Below are positions 1 through 7,702 of a DNA stretch of 20,124 nt, piece after piece. A program made the translations under genes and the position numbers. Every line of letters begins with the position of its first letter. Position 1 is the first letter of the stretch. The notes beneath the pieces were generated by a model that was not told the DNA's origin, did no database searches, and was given only the letters and a program-made list of their open reading frames with translations. This DNA comes from JBBDNC01 sp040877875 (GTDB lineage Bacteria > Bacteroidota > Rhodothermia > Balneolales > Balneolaceae): positions 1 to 20,124 of the forward strand of contig JBBDNC010000109.1 in NCBI GenBank assembly GCA_040877875.1. The letters are read 5' to 3'.

Positions 1-42
1 TGCAATCTGCCTCAAACCTGACATTCCCTCGTAACAATTACC

Positions 43-61
43 TAAGTCTGACAGACTCCTA
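43..61. repeat. short intergenic repeat, copy 1 (perfect palindrome inside)
   Basis: The 19 nt TAAGTCTGACAGACTCCTA matches copy 2 at 15321-15339 at 17 of 19 positions, and the last 13 nt are identical. Positions 45-57 form a perfect inverted repeat, AGTCTG-A-CAGACT. It lies in the leader region of pyk. It may belong to a dispersed REP-like family, but two copies in one window do not prove this. Confidence 0.4.
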
Positions 62-65
62 TAAT
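60..65 (+). promoter_or_regulatory. possible -10-like TATAAT upstream of pyk
   Basis: A TATAAT hexamer lies about 140 nt before the chosen pyk start, at the right edge of a short palindromic repeat (45-57). A poor -35 candidate (ttacct, 38-43) is 16 nt upstream. The organism probably uses Bacteroidota-type promoters, where the -7 box differs, so this may be coincidental. Confidence 0.2.
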
Positions 66-207
66 ATGCAAGTTGCTTTGGGCAGGGATATGGGAAGTTG
101 AAATATAAAGATTGACGATCTCAAGGATCTGTTTTTATTTTCTTCCCGTCCGATGTTTAAAAGTGTCTGGTTTACGATTAACCCCTTTATTTAATGAAAG
201 CCTTCAT

Positions 208-1644
208 ATGATTTCAGGTTCGAGAAGAACGAAAATAGTTTGCACTCTGGGTCCCAGTACTCAGACATTTGACAAAATTGAACAGCTTTATCTAAGTGGA
301 ATGAATGTAGCAAGGATTAACTTTTCACATGGGTCGCATGAAGTTCACGCGAAAACCATACAGTTTATCCGGGAAATTTCTAAAAAACACAAGTATTCCA
401 TACCGGTTTTAATGGATCTTCAGGGGCCTAAAATTCGTGTCGGTAAAATGAAGGAAGGTTCCCAGTTTTTGAAGGAAGACGATGAAGTTCAGCTCATCCC
501 CGATGACAATTCAGAGGGGACTAAAGAAATTATTCCCATTGACTATCCGTTTTTAACTCAGGATGCCGAGGTTGGAAACAGAATATTGATTGACGACGGA
601 CTCCTTGAACTGGAAATAACAAAAAAAAATCAGGATAAGATTTCGGCCCGGGTTATTGTTGGCGGAGAGTTGAAATCCCGAAAGGGAGTGAATCTGCCGG
701 GAGTCAAAATTTCAATGTCATCCCTGACAGAGAAGGATATCAAGGATCTTGAGTTCGGAATCACACAGGATGTAGATTACATTGCCATGTCGTTCGTGAG
801 GTCTGCCCGGGATATACAGGATGTCATCTCCAGGGTGAGAGCTGCCGGAAGCAATGCCGGGATTATTGCCAAAATTGAAAAACCGGAGGCTATTGATGTA
901 ATGGATGATATTATAGAGGAAGCGGACGGGGTGATGGTAGCAAGGGGAGATCTGGGAATTGAAATTGCATCCGAAAGGGTTCCGCAAGTTCAAAAGAAAC
1001 TTATCGAACGTTGCCGTATAGCAGGGAAGCCGGTTATTACCGCTACTCAAATGCTGGATTCCATGATCTATAACCCCCGGCCAACCCGTGCTGAAAGCTC
1101 GGATGTGGCAAATGCCGTCTTGGATGGAACGGATGCTGTGATGCTTTCCGGGGAAACGGCAGCAGGGAAATATCCTATTGATGCCGTCAAAACAATGGAT
1201 AAGATCTGCCGAACGATTGAAATGCATTCCAGGGATATTTATTATAGTCTTGACTACCGTAAACCTGACTGGAAAGAAAAACAAGTCATTGAATCTCTTG
1301 CCTATTCCTGTGTAACCCTTGCTGCAAATGTCGAAGCCAAGGCGATTAGCACGATTACACACTCCGGGAATACAGCTCGCCGGATTGCCAAATTTCGACC
1401 CGATGTACCGATTGTTGCTTTTACGGAGACCTCAAAAGTTCGGAGGCAATTAAACCTTGTTTGGGGAGTCCATTCTGTAAAGTTGGAGGAAATCTTTGAC
1501 ACGGATAAGAGTATAAAATTAATGGAAAACTACCTGAAAAAACACGGACTGGTCGAATCCGGTGATCGGGTCATTTTGGCAACCGGAATGCCGATTGCCA
1601 AGCGCGGACGTACGAATATGATTAAAGTAAGTACGATTGAATAG
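208..1644 (+). CDS. pyk: pyruvate kinase
   Basis: This is the glycolytic enzyme converting phosphoenolpyruvate and ADP to pyruvate and ATP in the cytoplasm. The 478-aa product has the usual family length. Visible motifs are TKIVCTLGP (8-16), GMNVARINFSHG (31-42), the catalytic KIEKPEA (222-228, with K222 and E224), ARGDLG (245-250) and ITATQMLDSM (277-286), followed by PRPTRAE and the LSGETA segment, then a C-terminal allosteric-type domain ending in TNMIKV. I start at 208 because the frame upstream (from 112) encodes 32 residues unlike any pyruvate kinase N-terminus, and the conserved N-terminus begins right after this ATG; GAAAG 9 nt before it is a weak ribosome site. Residues L71, Q72, K75 and V78 match the pattern reported for K+-independent enzymes. 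It appears monocistronic, followed by 246 nt of non-coding DNA. Confidence 0.97.
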   Translation: MISGSRRTKIVCTLGPSTQTFDKIEQLYLSGMNVARINFSHGSHEVHAKTIQFIREISKKHKYSIPVLMDLQGPKIRVGKMKEGSQFLKEDDEVQLIPDDNSEGTKEIIPIDYPFLTQDAEVGNRILIDDGLLELEITKKNQDKISARVIVGGELKSRKGVNLPGVKISMSSLTEKDIKDLEFGITQDVDYIAMSFVRSARDIQDVISRVRAAGSNAGIIAKIEKPEAIDVMDDIIEEADGVMVARGDLGIEIASERVPQVQKKLIERCRIAGKPVITATQMLDSMIYNPRPTRAESSDVANAVLDGTDAVMLSGETAAGKYPIDAVKTMDKICRTIEMHSRDIYYSLDYRKPDWKEKQVIESLAYSCVTLAANVEAKAISTITHSGNTARRIAKFRPDVPIVAFTETSKVRRQLNLVWGVHSVKLEEIFDTDKSIKLMENYLKKHGLVESGDRVILATGMPIAKRGRTNMIKVSTIE

Positions 1645-1645
1645 C

Positions 1646-1862
1646 AGGCAGAAGTGAAAAGTGGAAGGAATAAATTGGGCAACACCGGCGAATTTTCAGT
1701 ACCAGGCAGATTAGCTTCTCATAAGATATGAGGTGCAAAATCGTTGATAGCATAAAGGTTCCACCCACTACCTTCGTGTATACATTATTCTTTAAGTACT
1801 CCCGGACTCCGGACTACACCCCCCGTTATTTAACGTCTGCAGAAATATTTTCACTTCTGCCT
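1646..1862. repeat. intergenic segment bounded by 15-bp perfect inverted repeats
   Basis: The segment between pyk and the TPR lipoprotein gene is framed by AGGCAGAAGTGAAAA (1646-1660) and its exact reverse complement (1848-1862). The interior of about 187 nt has no plausible gene. The right arm runs on into more of the same CTTCT/CACTTTT-like sequence up to about 1880. It could be a non-coding repeat element, a small MITE-like remnant, or a long-range RNA stem that doubles as a terminator of pyk. No target-site duplication is evident. Confidence 0.35.
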
Positions 1863-1890
1863 TCTCACTTTTGCGTTTTCATTTTTTAAA

Positions 1891-4689
1891 ATGAGAATTT
1901 ATATATATCCATCCATATTGATTTTTCTGTTTGTTATTGTGACGGGGTGCGCTTCATCATTTCAACAAAACTGGCATGATTTTACTGCCTACTACAATAC
2001 TTTCTATAATGCAACTCAATACTATGACGAGGGATTGAGCCAAAATTTGCAGCAACAGCCGGAAATGAATCCGGAAGAGCCTGTACGAATTCATTTGTCT
2101 CCATCCAATGCTGGAGCAGATGAATTTGCCAATGCTATTGAAAAATGTGCGGACATCCTTCGACGCCATAACCAGTCCGGTTATGTGGATCAGGCAATTG
2201 AAATGATCGGTAAGTCCTATTATTACCGACAGGAATATTTTTCAGCTCTGGAAAAGTTTCAGGAATTATTTAATACTACTTCCGATGAAATTATGAAGCA
2301 GTATGCCCTGATCTGGGAGGGCAGAACCTATCTTGAAATGGAAATCTATGGTGAGGGCACTCAAATATTGGAGACACGGCTTGCATCTTCTCTTGAATGG
2401 AGTCCTGAACTCAGGTCTGAAGCCCGCATAATCCTGGCTCAGCATTATGTAAAACAAGAGGAGTGGGAAAAAGCATCTGAAGTATTGGAATCGGCACTTG
2501 ACGGGCTCGAAGACCTGGGGAAAAAGGCGAGAGGTTACTTTCTCTATGGACAGATATTGGAAAAAACAGGAGACCTGGGACCTTCTTATGTTGCTTTCAG
2601 GGAAGTCAGGAATCACCGCCCTTCTTATGAACTAGAATATTATGCACGATATAAGGAGGCTGACATTTATCGCCAGATGGGATTTTATCATAATGCTTAC
2701 GATCATTTCAGATCGATGGAGCGGAATGATAAACATTTTGAAAGGCGCCCGGAGCTGTTGTATGAGATGGCAAAGACCGAACAGATGAGGGGGAATCCCG
2801 GGGAAGCCAGAAGGCTTTACAACAGGGTATTAAGGTATCGTGCAACGAATCCCGCACCTTTGGTACTGGCTAAATCTTATTATGGGATGGCAGAACTGTA
2901 CAGGGAATTTTTTGCAGATTTTGAAATGGCAGCCGCCTACTATGATTCAGCCGCGATGCAGCGGGTAGACGAGCGCTTCTTGCCGGAGGACTGGAACATA
3001 CAGGAACAAGCCAGTGCCTTTGGTGAATATGCGGAGGTTACCCGGCAGATTTCACGAATAGACAGTTTGCTGGATCTGGCATCGCTGGAACCGGCAGAGC
3101 TGGATTCTGTATTAGCGAGAATACAGGCACAGCATCAACAGGATCAAGTCCGCCGGGATGAGATTCAGCTCGGTCTTATGCAATCCGAAGAAGGCTTGGA
3201 AGAACTTACGACTGAAACAACAGAAGCCGTTAACGGATTTTTGAATATCAGGAACCGGGCAATGCTCGAACGTCTAAGTCTTCAGTTTCAGGCTCGTTGG
3301 GGAAATCGTCCACTGGCCGATAACTGGAGGAGAATGGAAGCTGTAAGTGGTTCCGGTAGAAATTTTGAAGAACAACAGGTAGTCGTACAGAAAGAGGGGA
3401 TACCCGAACCAGCAACGCCGGATCTCTCAGCTTCCTCATCCGAACCGGGCATCCATCTGGGGGATATTCCGATGACAGAGGCAGAGCAGGACAGTATGAT
3501 AAGTGAAAAAATAAAAAAATACTACCAGCTCGGAAGTGTTTTTCTATTGAATTTAAACCTCCCGGACAGTGCCGGGGTTTATTTTAAACGGGTACTTTCC
3601 GAAGAGCAGATAAATGTTCCGAATTTGAAACCGAGAGCCTTATATGCCCTTTCTGAAATATCCAGGATGGAAAATGATCAGGAAGAGGCCGATAAATGGC
3701 TGGAAATCCTCCTCGAATCTTACCCGGATTCACCCATAAGCACCCAAATTATGAACAGGACTGCCTCCTCCGTTCCTCACTCCGAGGCAAAAAGAGATGG
3801 AAATGGAACCCGGCCTGATTTATCCGAACTCTACCGGGATGTGTCAACGGTACCCTTCAACCGTGCGCATAATCTTTACCGGCTTGCGCTGGATCTGGCT
3901 GACCCGGGATCCTCACCGGTCCTTTTGTACGAAGCAGCCCGGGAATATATCCTGGCAGGCAGGGAAGACAATGGTACGGAAAACGGCCGGGAATTAAAGT
4001 TTAAAAGCTGGCAACAGGTACGTGAGAATTGGGAAGAGGTAAAAACTACATTTTTTGCCATGCAGGATACAGCGAACAAGAAATTAATGGATTCGACACT
4101 GGCCGAGGGGGAGCGAATCTATTGGAAGGGGATTGCAGATTCGACTCTGCCCGAACCGGATTTCACCCGGGTATTTCCCTATAAAGGTACGGAATGGGAT
4201 AGTGCCCGGTCGGTGCTTCAGAAACTTGACTCGTACTATCCAAACAGTCAGGCAAATCAAAAGGCCGAGTATCTGAGACAGGAATTAAGATTGCCGGAAG
4301 AGGATGCCCGAGCCGGTCCCGGTGACCCGGGCTTTTCAGCGGGAACGTGGCTCCTCCCGTCAACAATGGAACGTAACGAGATTCGTTGTGAAGAACCTGT
4401 CGGCAGCGTGACCCTCAGGGGAGGGATGACGGCATTTCTCGAGCGGGTAAATTTTCCGTCCTGGACCGAAGATTTACCGTTTCCTGACGGAATTGAATAT
4501 TTATTTATCATTAACCCTGAAGGATATGTATTGGACTATGCTATTCGGGATTCGGCAGACGGACGATTTCGTGGAAGCGGAATCCCTGAAGCCCTGGAGG
4601 AGGCTTTTGACAATGATTTTCATTTTGATGCCCCGGAAAAGTTGGGAGCTGCCGGAAAGATACAGTGTCATGTTCGATTTGGTTTTTAG
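1891..4689 (+). CDS. large TPR-repeat lipoprotein with TonB-C-like C-terminus
   Basis: This 932-aa protein is predicted to be exported and lipidated. Residues 1-20 are a hydrophobic signal peptide with the lipobox VTGC, making Cys20 the acylated residue. The mature start (NWHDFTAYYNTFYNATQYY) is followed by many helical pairs with tetratricopeptide spacing (about 70-350), a Glu/Gln-rich probable coiled coil (about 390-450), a low-complexity acidic/Pro/Ser linker, a second TPR stretch (about 530-610), and a final domain of about 100 residues (about 830-932) with beta-rich phrases such as IEYLFIINPEGYVLDYAI and a closing VRFGF that resemble a TonB C-terminal fold. The N-terminal part recalls TPR lipoproteins of Bacteroidota gliding and type IX secretion (SprE/PorW-like), but the match is loose. 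The role is probably cell-envelope scaffolding. The last 45 nt of the gene lie inside a 55-nt sequence repeated across the assembly gap, so the C-terminus is complete but its surroundings are uncertain. Confidence 0.85.
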   Translation: MRIYIYPSILIFLFVIVTGCASSFQQNWHDFTAYYNTFYNATQYYDEGLSQNLQQQPEMNPEEPVRIHLSPSNAGADEFANAIEKCADILRRHNQSGYVDQAIEMIGKSYYYRQEYFSALEKFQELFNTTSDEIMKQYALIWEGRTYLEMEIYGEGTQILETRLASSLEWSPELRSEARIILAQHYVKQEEWEKASEVLESALDGLEDLGKKARGYFLYGQILEKTGDLGPSYVAFREVRNHRPSYELEYYARYKEADIYRQMGFYHNAYDHFRSMERNDKHFERRPELLYEMAKTEQMRGNPGEARRLYNRVLRYRATNPAPLVLAKSYYGMAELYREFFADFEMAAAYYDSAAMQRVDERFLPEDWNIQEQASAFGEYAEVTRQISRIDSLLDLASLEPAELDSVLARIQAQHQQDQVRRDEIQLGLMQSEEGLEELTTETTEAVNGFLNIRNRAMLERLSLQFQARWGNRPLADNWRRMEAVSGSGRNFEEQQVVVQKEGIPEPATPDLSASSSEPGIHLGDIPMTEAEQDSMISEKIKKYYQLGSVFLLNLNLPDSAGVYFKRVLSEEQINVPNLKPRALYALSEISRMENDQEEADKWLEILLESYPDSPISTQIMNRTASSVPHSEAKRDGNGTRPDLSELYRDVSTVPFNRAHNLYRLALDLADPGSSPVLLYEAAREYILAGREDNGTENGRELKFKSWQQVRENWEEVKTTFFAMQDTANKKLMDSTLAEGERIYWKGIADSTLPEPDFTRVFPYKGTEWDSARSVLQKLDSYYPNSQANQKAEYLRQELRLPEEDARAGPGDPGFSAGTWLLPSTMERNEIRCEEPVGSVTLRGGMTAFLERVNFPSWTEDLPFPDGIEYLFIINPEGYVLDYAIRDSADGRFRGSGIPEALEEAFDNDFHFDAPEKLGAAGKIQCHVRFGF

Positions 4690-4699
4690 GAGGTTCCCT
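4645..4699. repeat. 55-nt exact duplication, left copy (assembly edge)
   Basis: These 55 nt are identical to 4800-4854. They cover the last codons and stop of the TPR lipoprotein gene and end directly at the run of N. Identical ends on both sides of a gap are the usual sign of two contigs sharing a k-mer that were scaffolded rather than merged. Confidence 0.95.
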
Positions 4700-4799
4700 N
4701 NNNNNNNNNNNNNNNNNNNNNNNNNNNNNNNNNNNNNNNNNNNNNNNNNNNNNNNNNNNNNNNNNNNNNNNNNNNNNNNNNNNNNNNNNNNNNNNNNNN
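4700..4799. other. assembly gap of exactly 100 N
   Basis: This is a run of 100 unknown bases, the conventional filler for a gap of unknown length. Because the two flanks are an exact 55-nt repeat, the true gap may be absent, the two flanks being the same DNA counted twice, or it may hide a short tandem repeat. Confidence 0.98.
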
Positions 4800-4854
4800 G
4801 GAGCTGCCGGAAAGATACAGTGTCATGTTCGATTTGGTTTTTAGGAGGTTCCCT
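4800..4854. repeat. 55-nt exact duplication, right copy (assembly edge)
   Basis: This is identical to 4645-4699 and carries a second copy of the TPR gene's final codons and stop. If the flanks are merged, the sequence continues directly from the TPR stop into the 43-nt convergent spacer before pyrD. Confidence 0.95.
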
Positions 4855-4897
4855 GTCAGCGAGTTGACGAACTGATCTACTGTTTCCTGAGAAATTG

Positions 4898-5974
4898 TTA
4901 ATCTTTTCGGATCTGGTAGATACGTTTTAAATTATTTTTATTCAGGTATCTAATCAGATCCCGATTGATTCGGCGAACCAGCGCAGGCCCTTCGTAAATT
5001 AACCCCGTATAAACCTGGACAAGATCTGCACCGGCTTTGATTTTTTCCAGGACATCTTCAACGTCAAACACTCCGCCAACTCCAATGATCAGTTTTTCGC
5101 CTCGTGTCTTTTCGTAAATAGAACGGATTATTTCATTGCTACGGGTTCGAATGCCCTTGCCGCTTAAGCCTCCGGGTCCTATTTGGTCCAGGGTTTTAGA
5201 AGAGGTCGTCAATCCCGGTCGGTGTGTTGAGGTATTGGTAGCTATGTAACCACTGATGGAATGCATTCTGGCAACTTCTATCAATTCATGTAGCTGGGAC
5301 TTATCAACATCGACTGAAAATTTGATTAAAACCGGAGGGTTTGTTGCATCGCTTCCTATTTGAAGTTTCTTTAGGAGTTTATCCAAAGTCGAAGGGTTTT
5401 CGAACGTTTTACCATCTTTTGTATTTGGGCAAGAGATATTCAGGGTGATATAATCTGCCACAGATTTTGCAAGCTGGAAACTGTTGAAATAATCCTCCAG
5501 AGCTTTGTCCCCTTCAATCTCCGGATTATGGGTCTTGGCGATATTTACTCCGACTGGAATCGAGTGCTGTACCTTGTTTAACCGTTTTGTGACCGTAGCT
5601 GCTCCATCATTGTTGAGCCCCATCCGGTTGATCAGTGACAAGTCATCCGGGAGACGGAATGTTCTGGGCTTGGGGTTCCCGGCACTCGCCTCGGATGTAA
5701 TGCTCCCGACTTCGACAAAGCCAAAACCAAGGTCTTCCATGACGGGTATCATCGTACCGTTTTTATCAAAACCGGCTGCAAGCCCTACCGGGTTTCGAAA
5801 GGTCAGGCCCAGAAATTTTTGTTTTAATTTAGGCGATTGAAATCCATATACTTTTCTAAGCAATTGTCTCAACACGACTGAATCTGATATTTTGGATGCC
5901 CAGTCAATCGTCGATTCGTGAATGAAATCTGAGTTGAACCTGAAAAGTACAGGCCGGACGATGGATTTATACAT
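4898..5974 (-). CDS. pyrD: dihydroorotate dehydrogenase, class 2 (quinone)
   Basis: This is the fourth step of pyrimidine synthesis: FMN-dependent oxidation of dihydroorotate to orotate, with electrons passed to membrane quinones. The 358-aa length and an N-terminal helical extension of about 55 residues before the barrel (LTFRNPVGLAAGFDKN, 57-72) are class 2 features that associate the protein with the inner membrane. Other motifs are VEVGSIT (87-93), NRMGLNNDG (116-124), GVNIAKTHN (142-150), NISCPNT (179-185), TNTST (246-250), GPGGLSGKG (266-274), GVGGV (298-302) and the FMN-phosphate loop YTGLIYEGP (322-330). The catalytic-base position is Cys182 (codon TGC at 5431-5429), whereas typical class 2 enzymes have Ser there. 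It is transcribed towards the TPR lipoprotein gene and looks monocistronic. Confidence 0.95.
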   Translation of the reverse strand: MYKSIVRPVLFRFNSDFIHESTIDWASKISDSVVLRQLLRKVYGFQSPKLKQKFLGLTFRNPVGLAAGFDKNGTMIPVMEDLGFGFVEVGSITSEASAGNPKPRTFRLPDDLSLINRMGLNNDGAATVTKRLNKVQHSIPVGVNIAKTHNPEIEGDKALEDYFNSFQLAKSVADYITLNISCPNTKDGKTFENPSTLDKLLKKLQIGSDATNPPVLIKFSVDVDKSQLHELIEVARMHSISGYIATNTSTHRPGLTTSSKTLDQIGPGGLSGKGIRTRSNEIIRSIYEKTRGEKLIIGVGGVFDVEDVLEKIKAGADLVQVYTGLIYEGPALVRRINRDLIRYLNKNNLKRIYQIRKD

Positions 5975-6295
5975 GGTTCAGGATGGATTGCCGATTTACT
6001 GGATAATGTACAGAGTGAACCCCTAAGATCGAAATAGGAAAACAAATCATGTCTGAAGGGTTATCATAATAGGTTAATTTGGTTGTATATCATAGTTATT
6101 ACTAAACTTAAATCGTATTCCCGGAAGGTCCATCAGACGGATGAGTTTTCATGGATTTGCATACATGGAAAGGGCGTTCGGAGCAGGGTGTAATCGTGGA
6201 TGTTGACCGTTGGTTAAGTACTGGTTGAATGTATTCTGCTCTGGTCCGGTTAGGTCCTGTTATAATTCCCTTAAAAAAAGTTTATCATTGCTGTC
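5975..6295. other. 321-nt divergent intergenic region, pyrD/pabB
   Basis: This region separates the divergent pyrD (-) and pabB (+) starts, so it should hold promoters for both. I see AT-rich stretches (6061-6115 and 6255-6290) that could be promoter regions, but no convincing box pair, RNA gene, riboswitch or terminator. A reading frame from 6229 runs into pabB in another frame and does not look like a gene. Confidence 0.5.
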
Positions 6296-7579
6296 ATGCA
6301 AAACAGTCATATATATGGAAAGAAGAAGTTTTTGGCACATGTAGAGGCCTTGTCCGAACAGACTCCGATGTTGTTACTGGAATCTCAGCAGGAAGGACAC
6401 AGCTCAAATCAATATTCCTGGCTGGCGGCCGATCCGAAAGTTGAAATTACGGCATTTGGCAACCGAATTACCACAAAGGCAGCCGGCTTAAAAGAAAGAG
6501 TAGGTTCGGGAAATCCATGGCAGGCATTTCGGGAGATTAGAAAAAAATATCCGGGCTGGTATTTCGGATACTTTGGTTATGATTTGAAAAATTTTACGGA
6601 AAATCTTTATTCTAACAATTCCGATCTGTGTAAGACTCCTGATATGTATTTTTTCCAACCTGAACGGTTACTCAGATATCATCATCTGACGGGAATGATA
6701 GATCCGATTAAAGGCCGCTGGGGAGAGTTGCAGGAATCGGTCGAAATCCCGGACTTTCGGTTGGGAAAGATTGAGCAGGCCACTCGCAGAGAGGATTATC
6801 TTTCCCGGATCAAACAGGCACAGGAAAGGATCAGAGAAGGAGAGTTTTATGAAATCAATTTAACTCACTCGCTTTATTCTATTTTCGAGGGAAGCCCGTT
6901 TGCTCTTTATCAGGCAATGAAAAGAAAAGGGCCTGTACCGTTTGGGGCTTTTCTGTCTGCCGACGGCTATGCGGTAAGCTGTGCCTCTCCCGAACGGTTT
7001 TTGTGCAAGAGGGGAGAGCGTGTTTTTTCACAGCCGATTAAAGGAACGGCTGCAAGACATTCGGACCCGAAGAAAGACCGGCTGACTCAAAAAAATCTGA
7101 TAGATTCGGAAAAAGACCGGGCTGAAAATCTTATGATTGTTGATCTTGTCAGGCACGATATATCAAGGGTGGCAAAGCCCGGATCGGTTCGTGTACCTGT
7201 ACTGTTTGAATTGCAAAGTTTTGAAACGGTTCATCAGTTGATTTCTACAATTGAAGGGGAAGTGGTACGGGATACGGATCCGGTGGATATTCTAAAGAAT
7301 TGTTTCCCGATGGGATCGATGACCGGTGCCCCCAAGATCAGCGCAATGGAAACGATTGAAGAACTTGAAGATTACAAGCGTGGAATCTATTCGGGCGCCA
7401 TAGGTTATATCAGCCCGGATCATGATTTCGATTTTAATGTGGTGATTCGCTCTGCTATCCTATCTGACAACCGGCTGGTCTACCCGGTGGGTGGAGCCAT
7501 TACAAGTGGTTCGGATCCTAAAGATGAGTGGGAAGAAACTCTTGTTAAAGCACGCGCTTTACCGGGTTTTTCTATCTGA
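6296..7579 (+). CDS. pabB: aminodeoxychorismate synthase component I
   Basis: This is a chorismate-utilising enzyme that aminates chorismate to 4-amino-4-deoxychorismate for p-aminobenzoate and folate synthesis, normally using ammonia from a PabA glutaminase. The 427-aa protein has the short N-terminal domain (LLLES at 26-30, WYFGYFGYDLKN at 88-99) and the conserved chorismate-binding domain: GEFYEINLTHS (182-192), SPERF (231-235), PIKGT (247-251), ENLMIVDLVRHD (277-288), GSMTGAPK (340-347) and EETLVKAR (413-420). K249 in PIKGT is the lysine that marks PabB; anthranilate synthase TrpE has Ala there. Neither pabA nor pabC is in the window, so the partners are elsewhere. The start is preceded by an AT-rich leader without a clear ribosome site. 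Confidence 0.9.
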   Translation: MQNSHIYGKKKFLAHVEALSEQTPMLLLESQQEGHSSNQYSWLAADPKVEITAFGNRITTKAAGLKERVGSGNPWQAFREIRKKYPGWYFGYFGYDLKNFTENLYSNNSDLCKTPDMYFFQPERLLRYHHLTGMIDPIKGRWGELQESVEIPDFRLGKIEQATRREDYLSRIKQAQERIREGEFYEINLTHSLYSIFEGSPFALYQAMKRKGPVPFGAFLSADGYAVSCASPERFLCKRGERVFSQPIKGTAARHSDPKKDRLTQKNLIDSEKDRAENLMIVDLVRHDISRVAKPGSVRVPVLFELQSFETVHQLISTIEGEVVRDTDPVDILKNCFPMGSMTGAPKISAMETIEELEDYKRGIYSGAIGYISPDHDFDFNVVIRSAILSDNRLVYPVGGAITSGSDPKDEWEETLVKARALPGFSI

Positions 7580-7620
7580 AAGGAATTTTGAAGCCATTGT
7601 GAAAGTTGAAGGAGTAGATC

Positions 7621-7671
7621 ATGGAAATGATCTTTCTTTCAGTTCCAGCAACTGCTTTTCAACCAATATGA
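7621..7671 (+). CDS. possible 16-aa mini-ORF with good ribosome site
   Basis: ATG at 7621 follows AAGGAG (7608-7613) at a normal distance and opens a 16-codon frame, starting MEMIFLSV, in the 123-nt spacer between pabB and the AAA ATPase gene. Strong Shine-Dalgarno sequences are rare in this window, which makes it stand out. It could equally be chance. No family can be assigned. Confidence 0.12.
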   Translation: MEMIFLSVPATAFQPI

Positions 7672-7702
7672 ATTTGAATGACAAAAGGATGAGAAAAAAC
7701 AC

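Noticed and set aside
718..1362. A 214-codon open frame antisense to pyruvate kinase
   Set aside because: It lies fully inside the well-supported pyk gene on the other strand, and its product is unlike any family I know; it is a by-product of pyk codon use.
4493..4867. A reading frame crossing the N gap
   Set aside because: It translates the 100 N and the duplicated flank, so it is an artefact of the assembly gap; its coding part overlaps the TPR gene in another frame.
6229..6444. A 71-codon frame ahead of pabB
   Set aside because: It overlaps the pabB start in another frame, and the pabB frame carries the conserved N-terminal LLLES and GYFGYD motifs.
6296..7579. Anthranilate synthase (trpE) as identity of the chorismate enzyme
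   Set aside because: The PIKGT lysine (K249) is characteristic of PabB; TrpE has Ala at this position, and no other trp gene is nearby.
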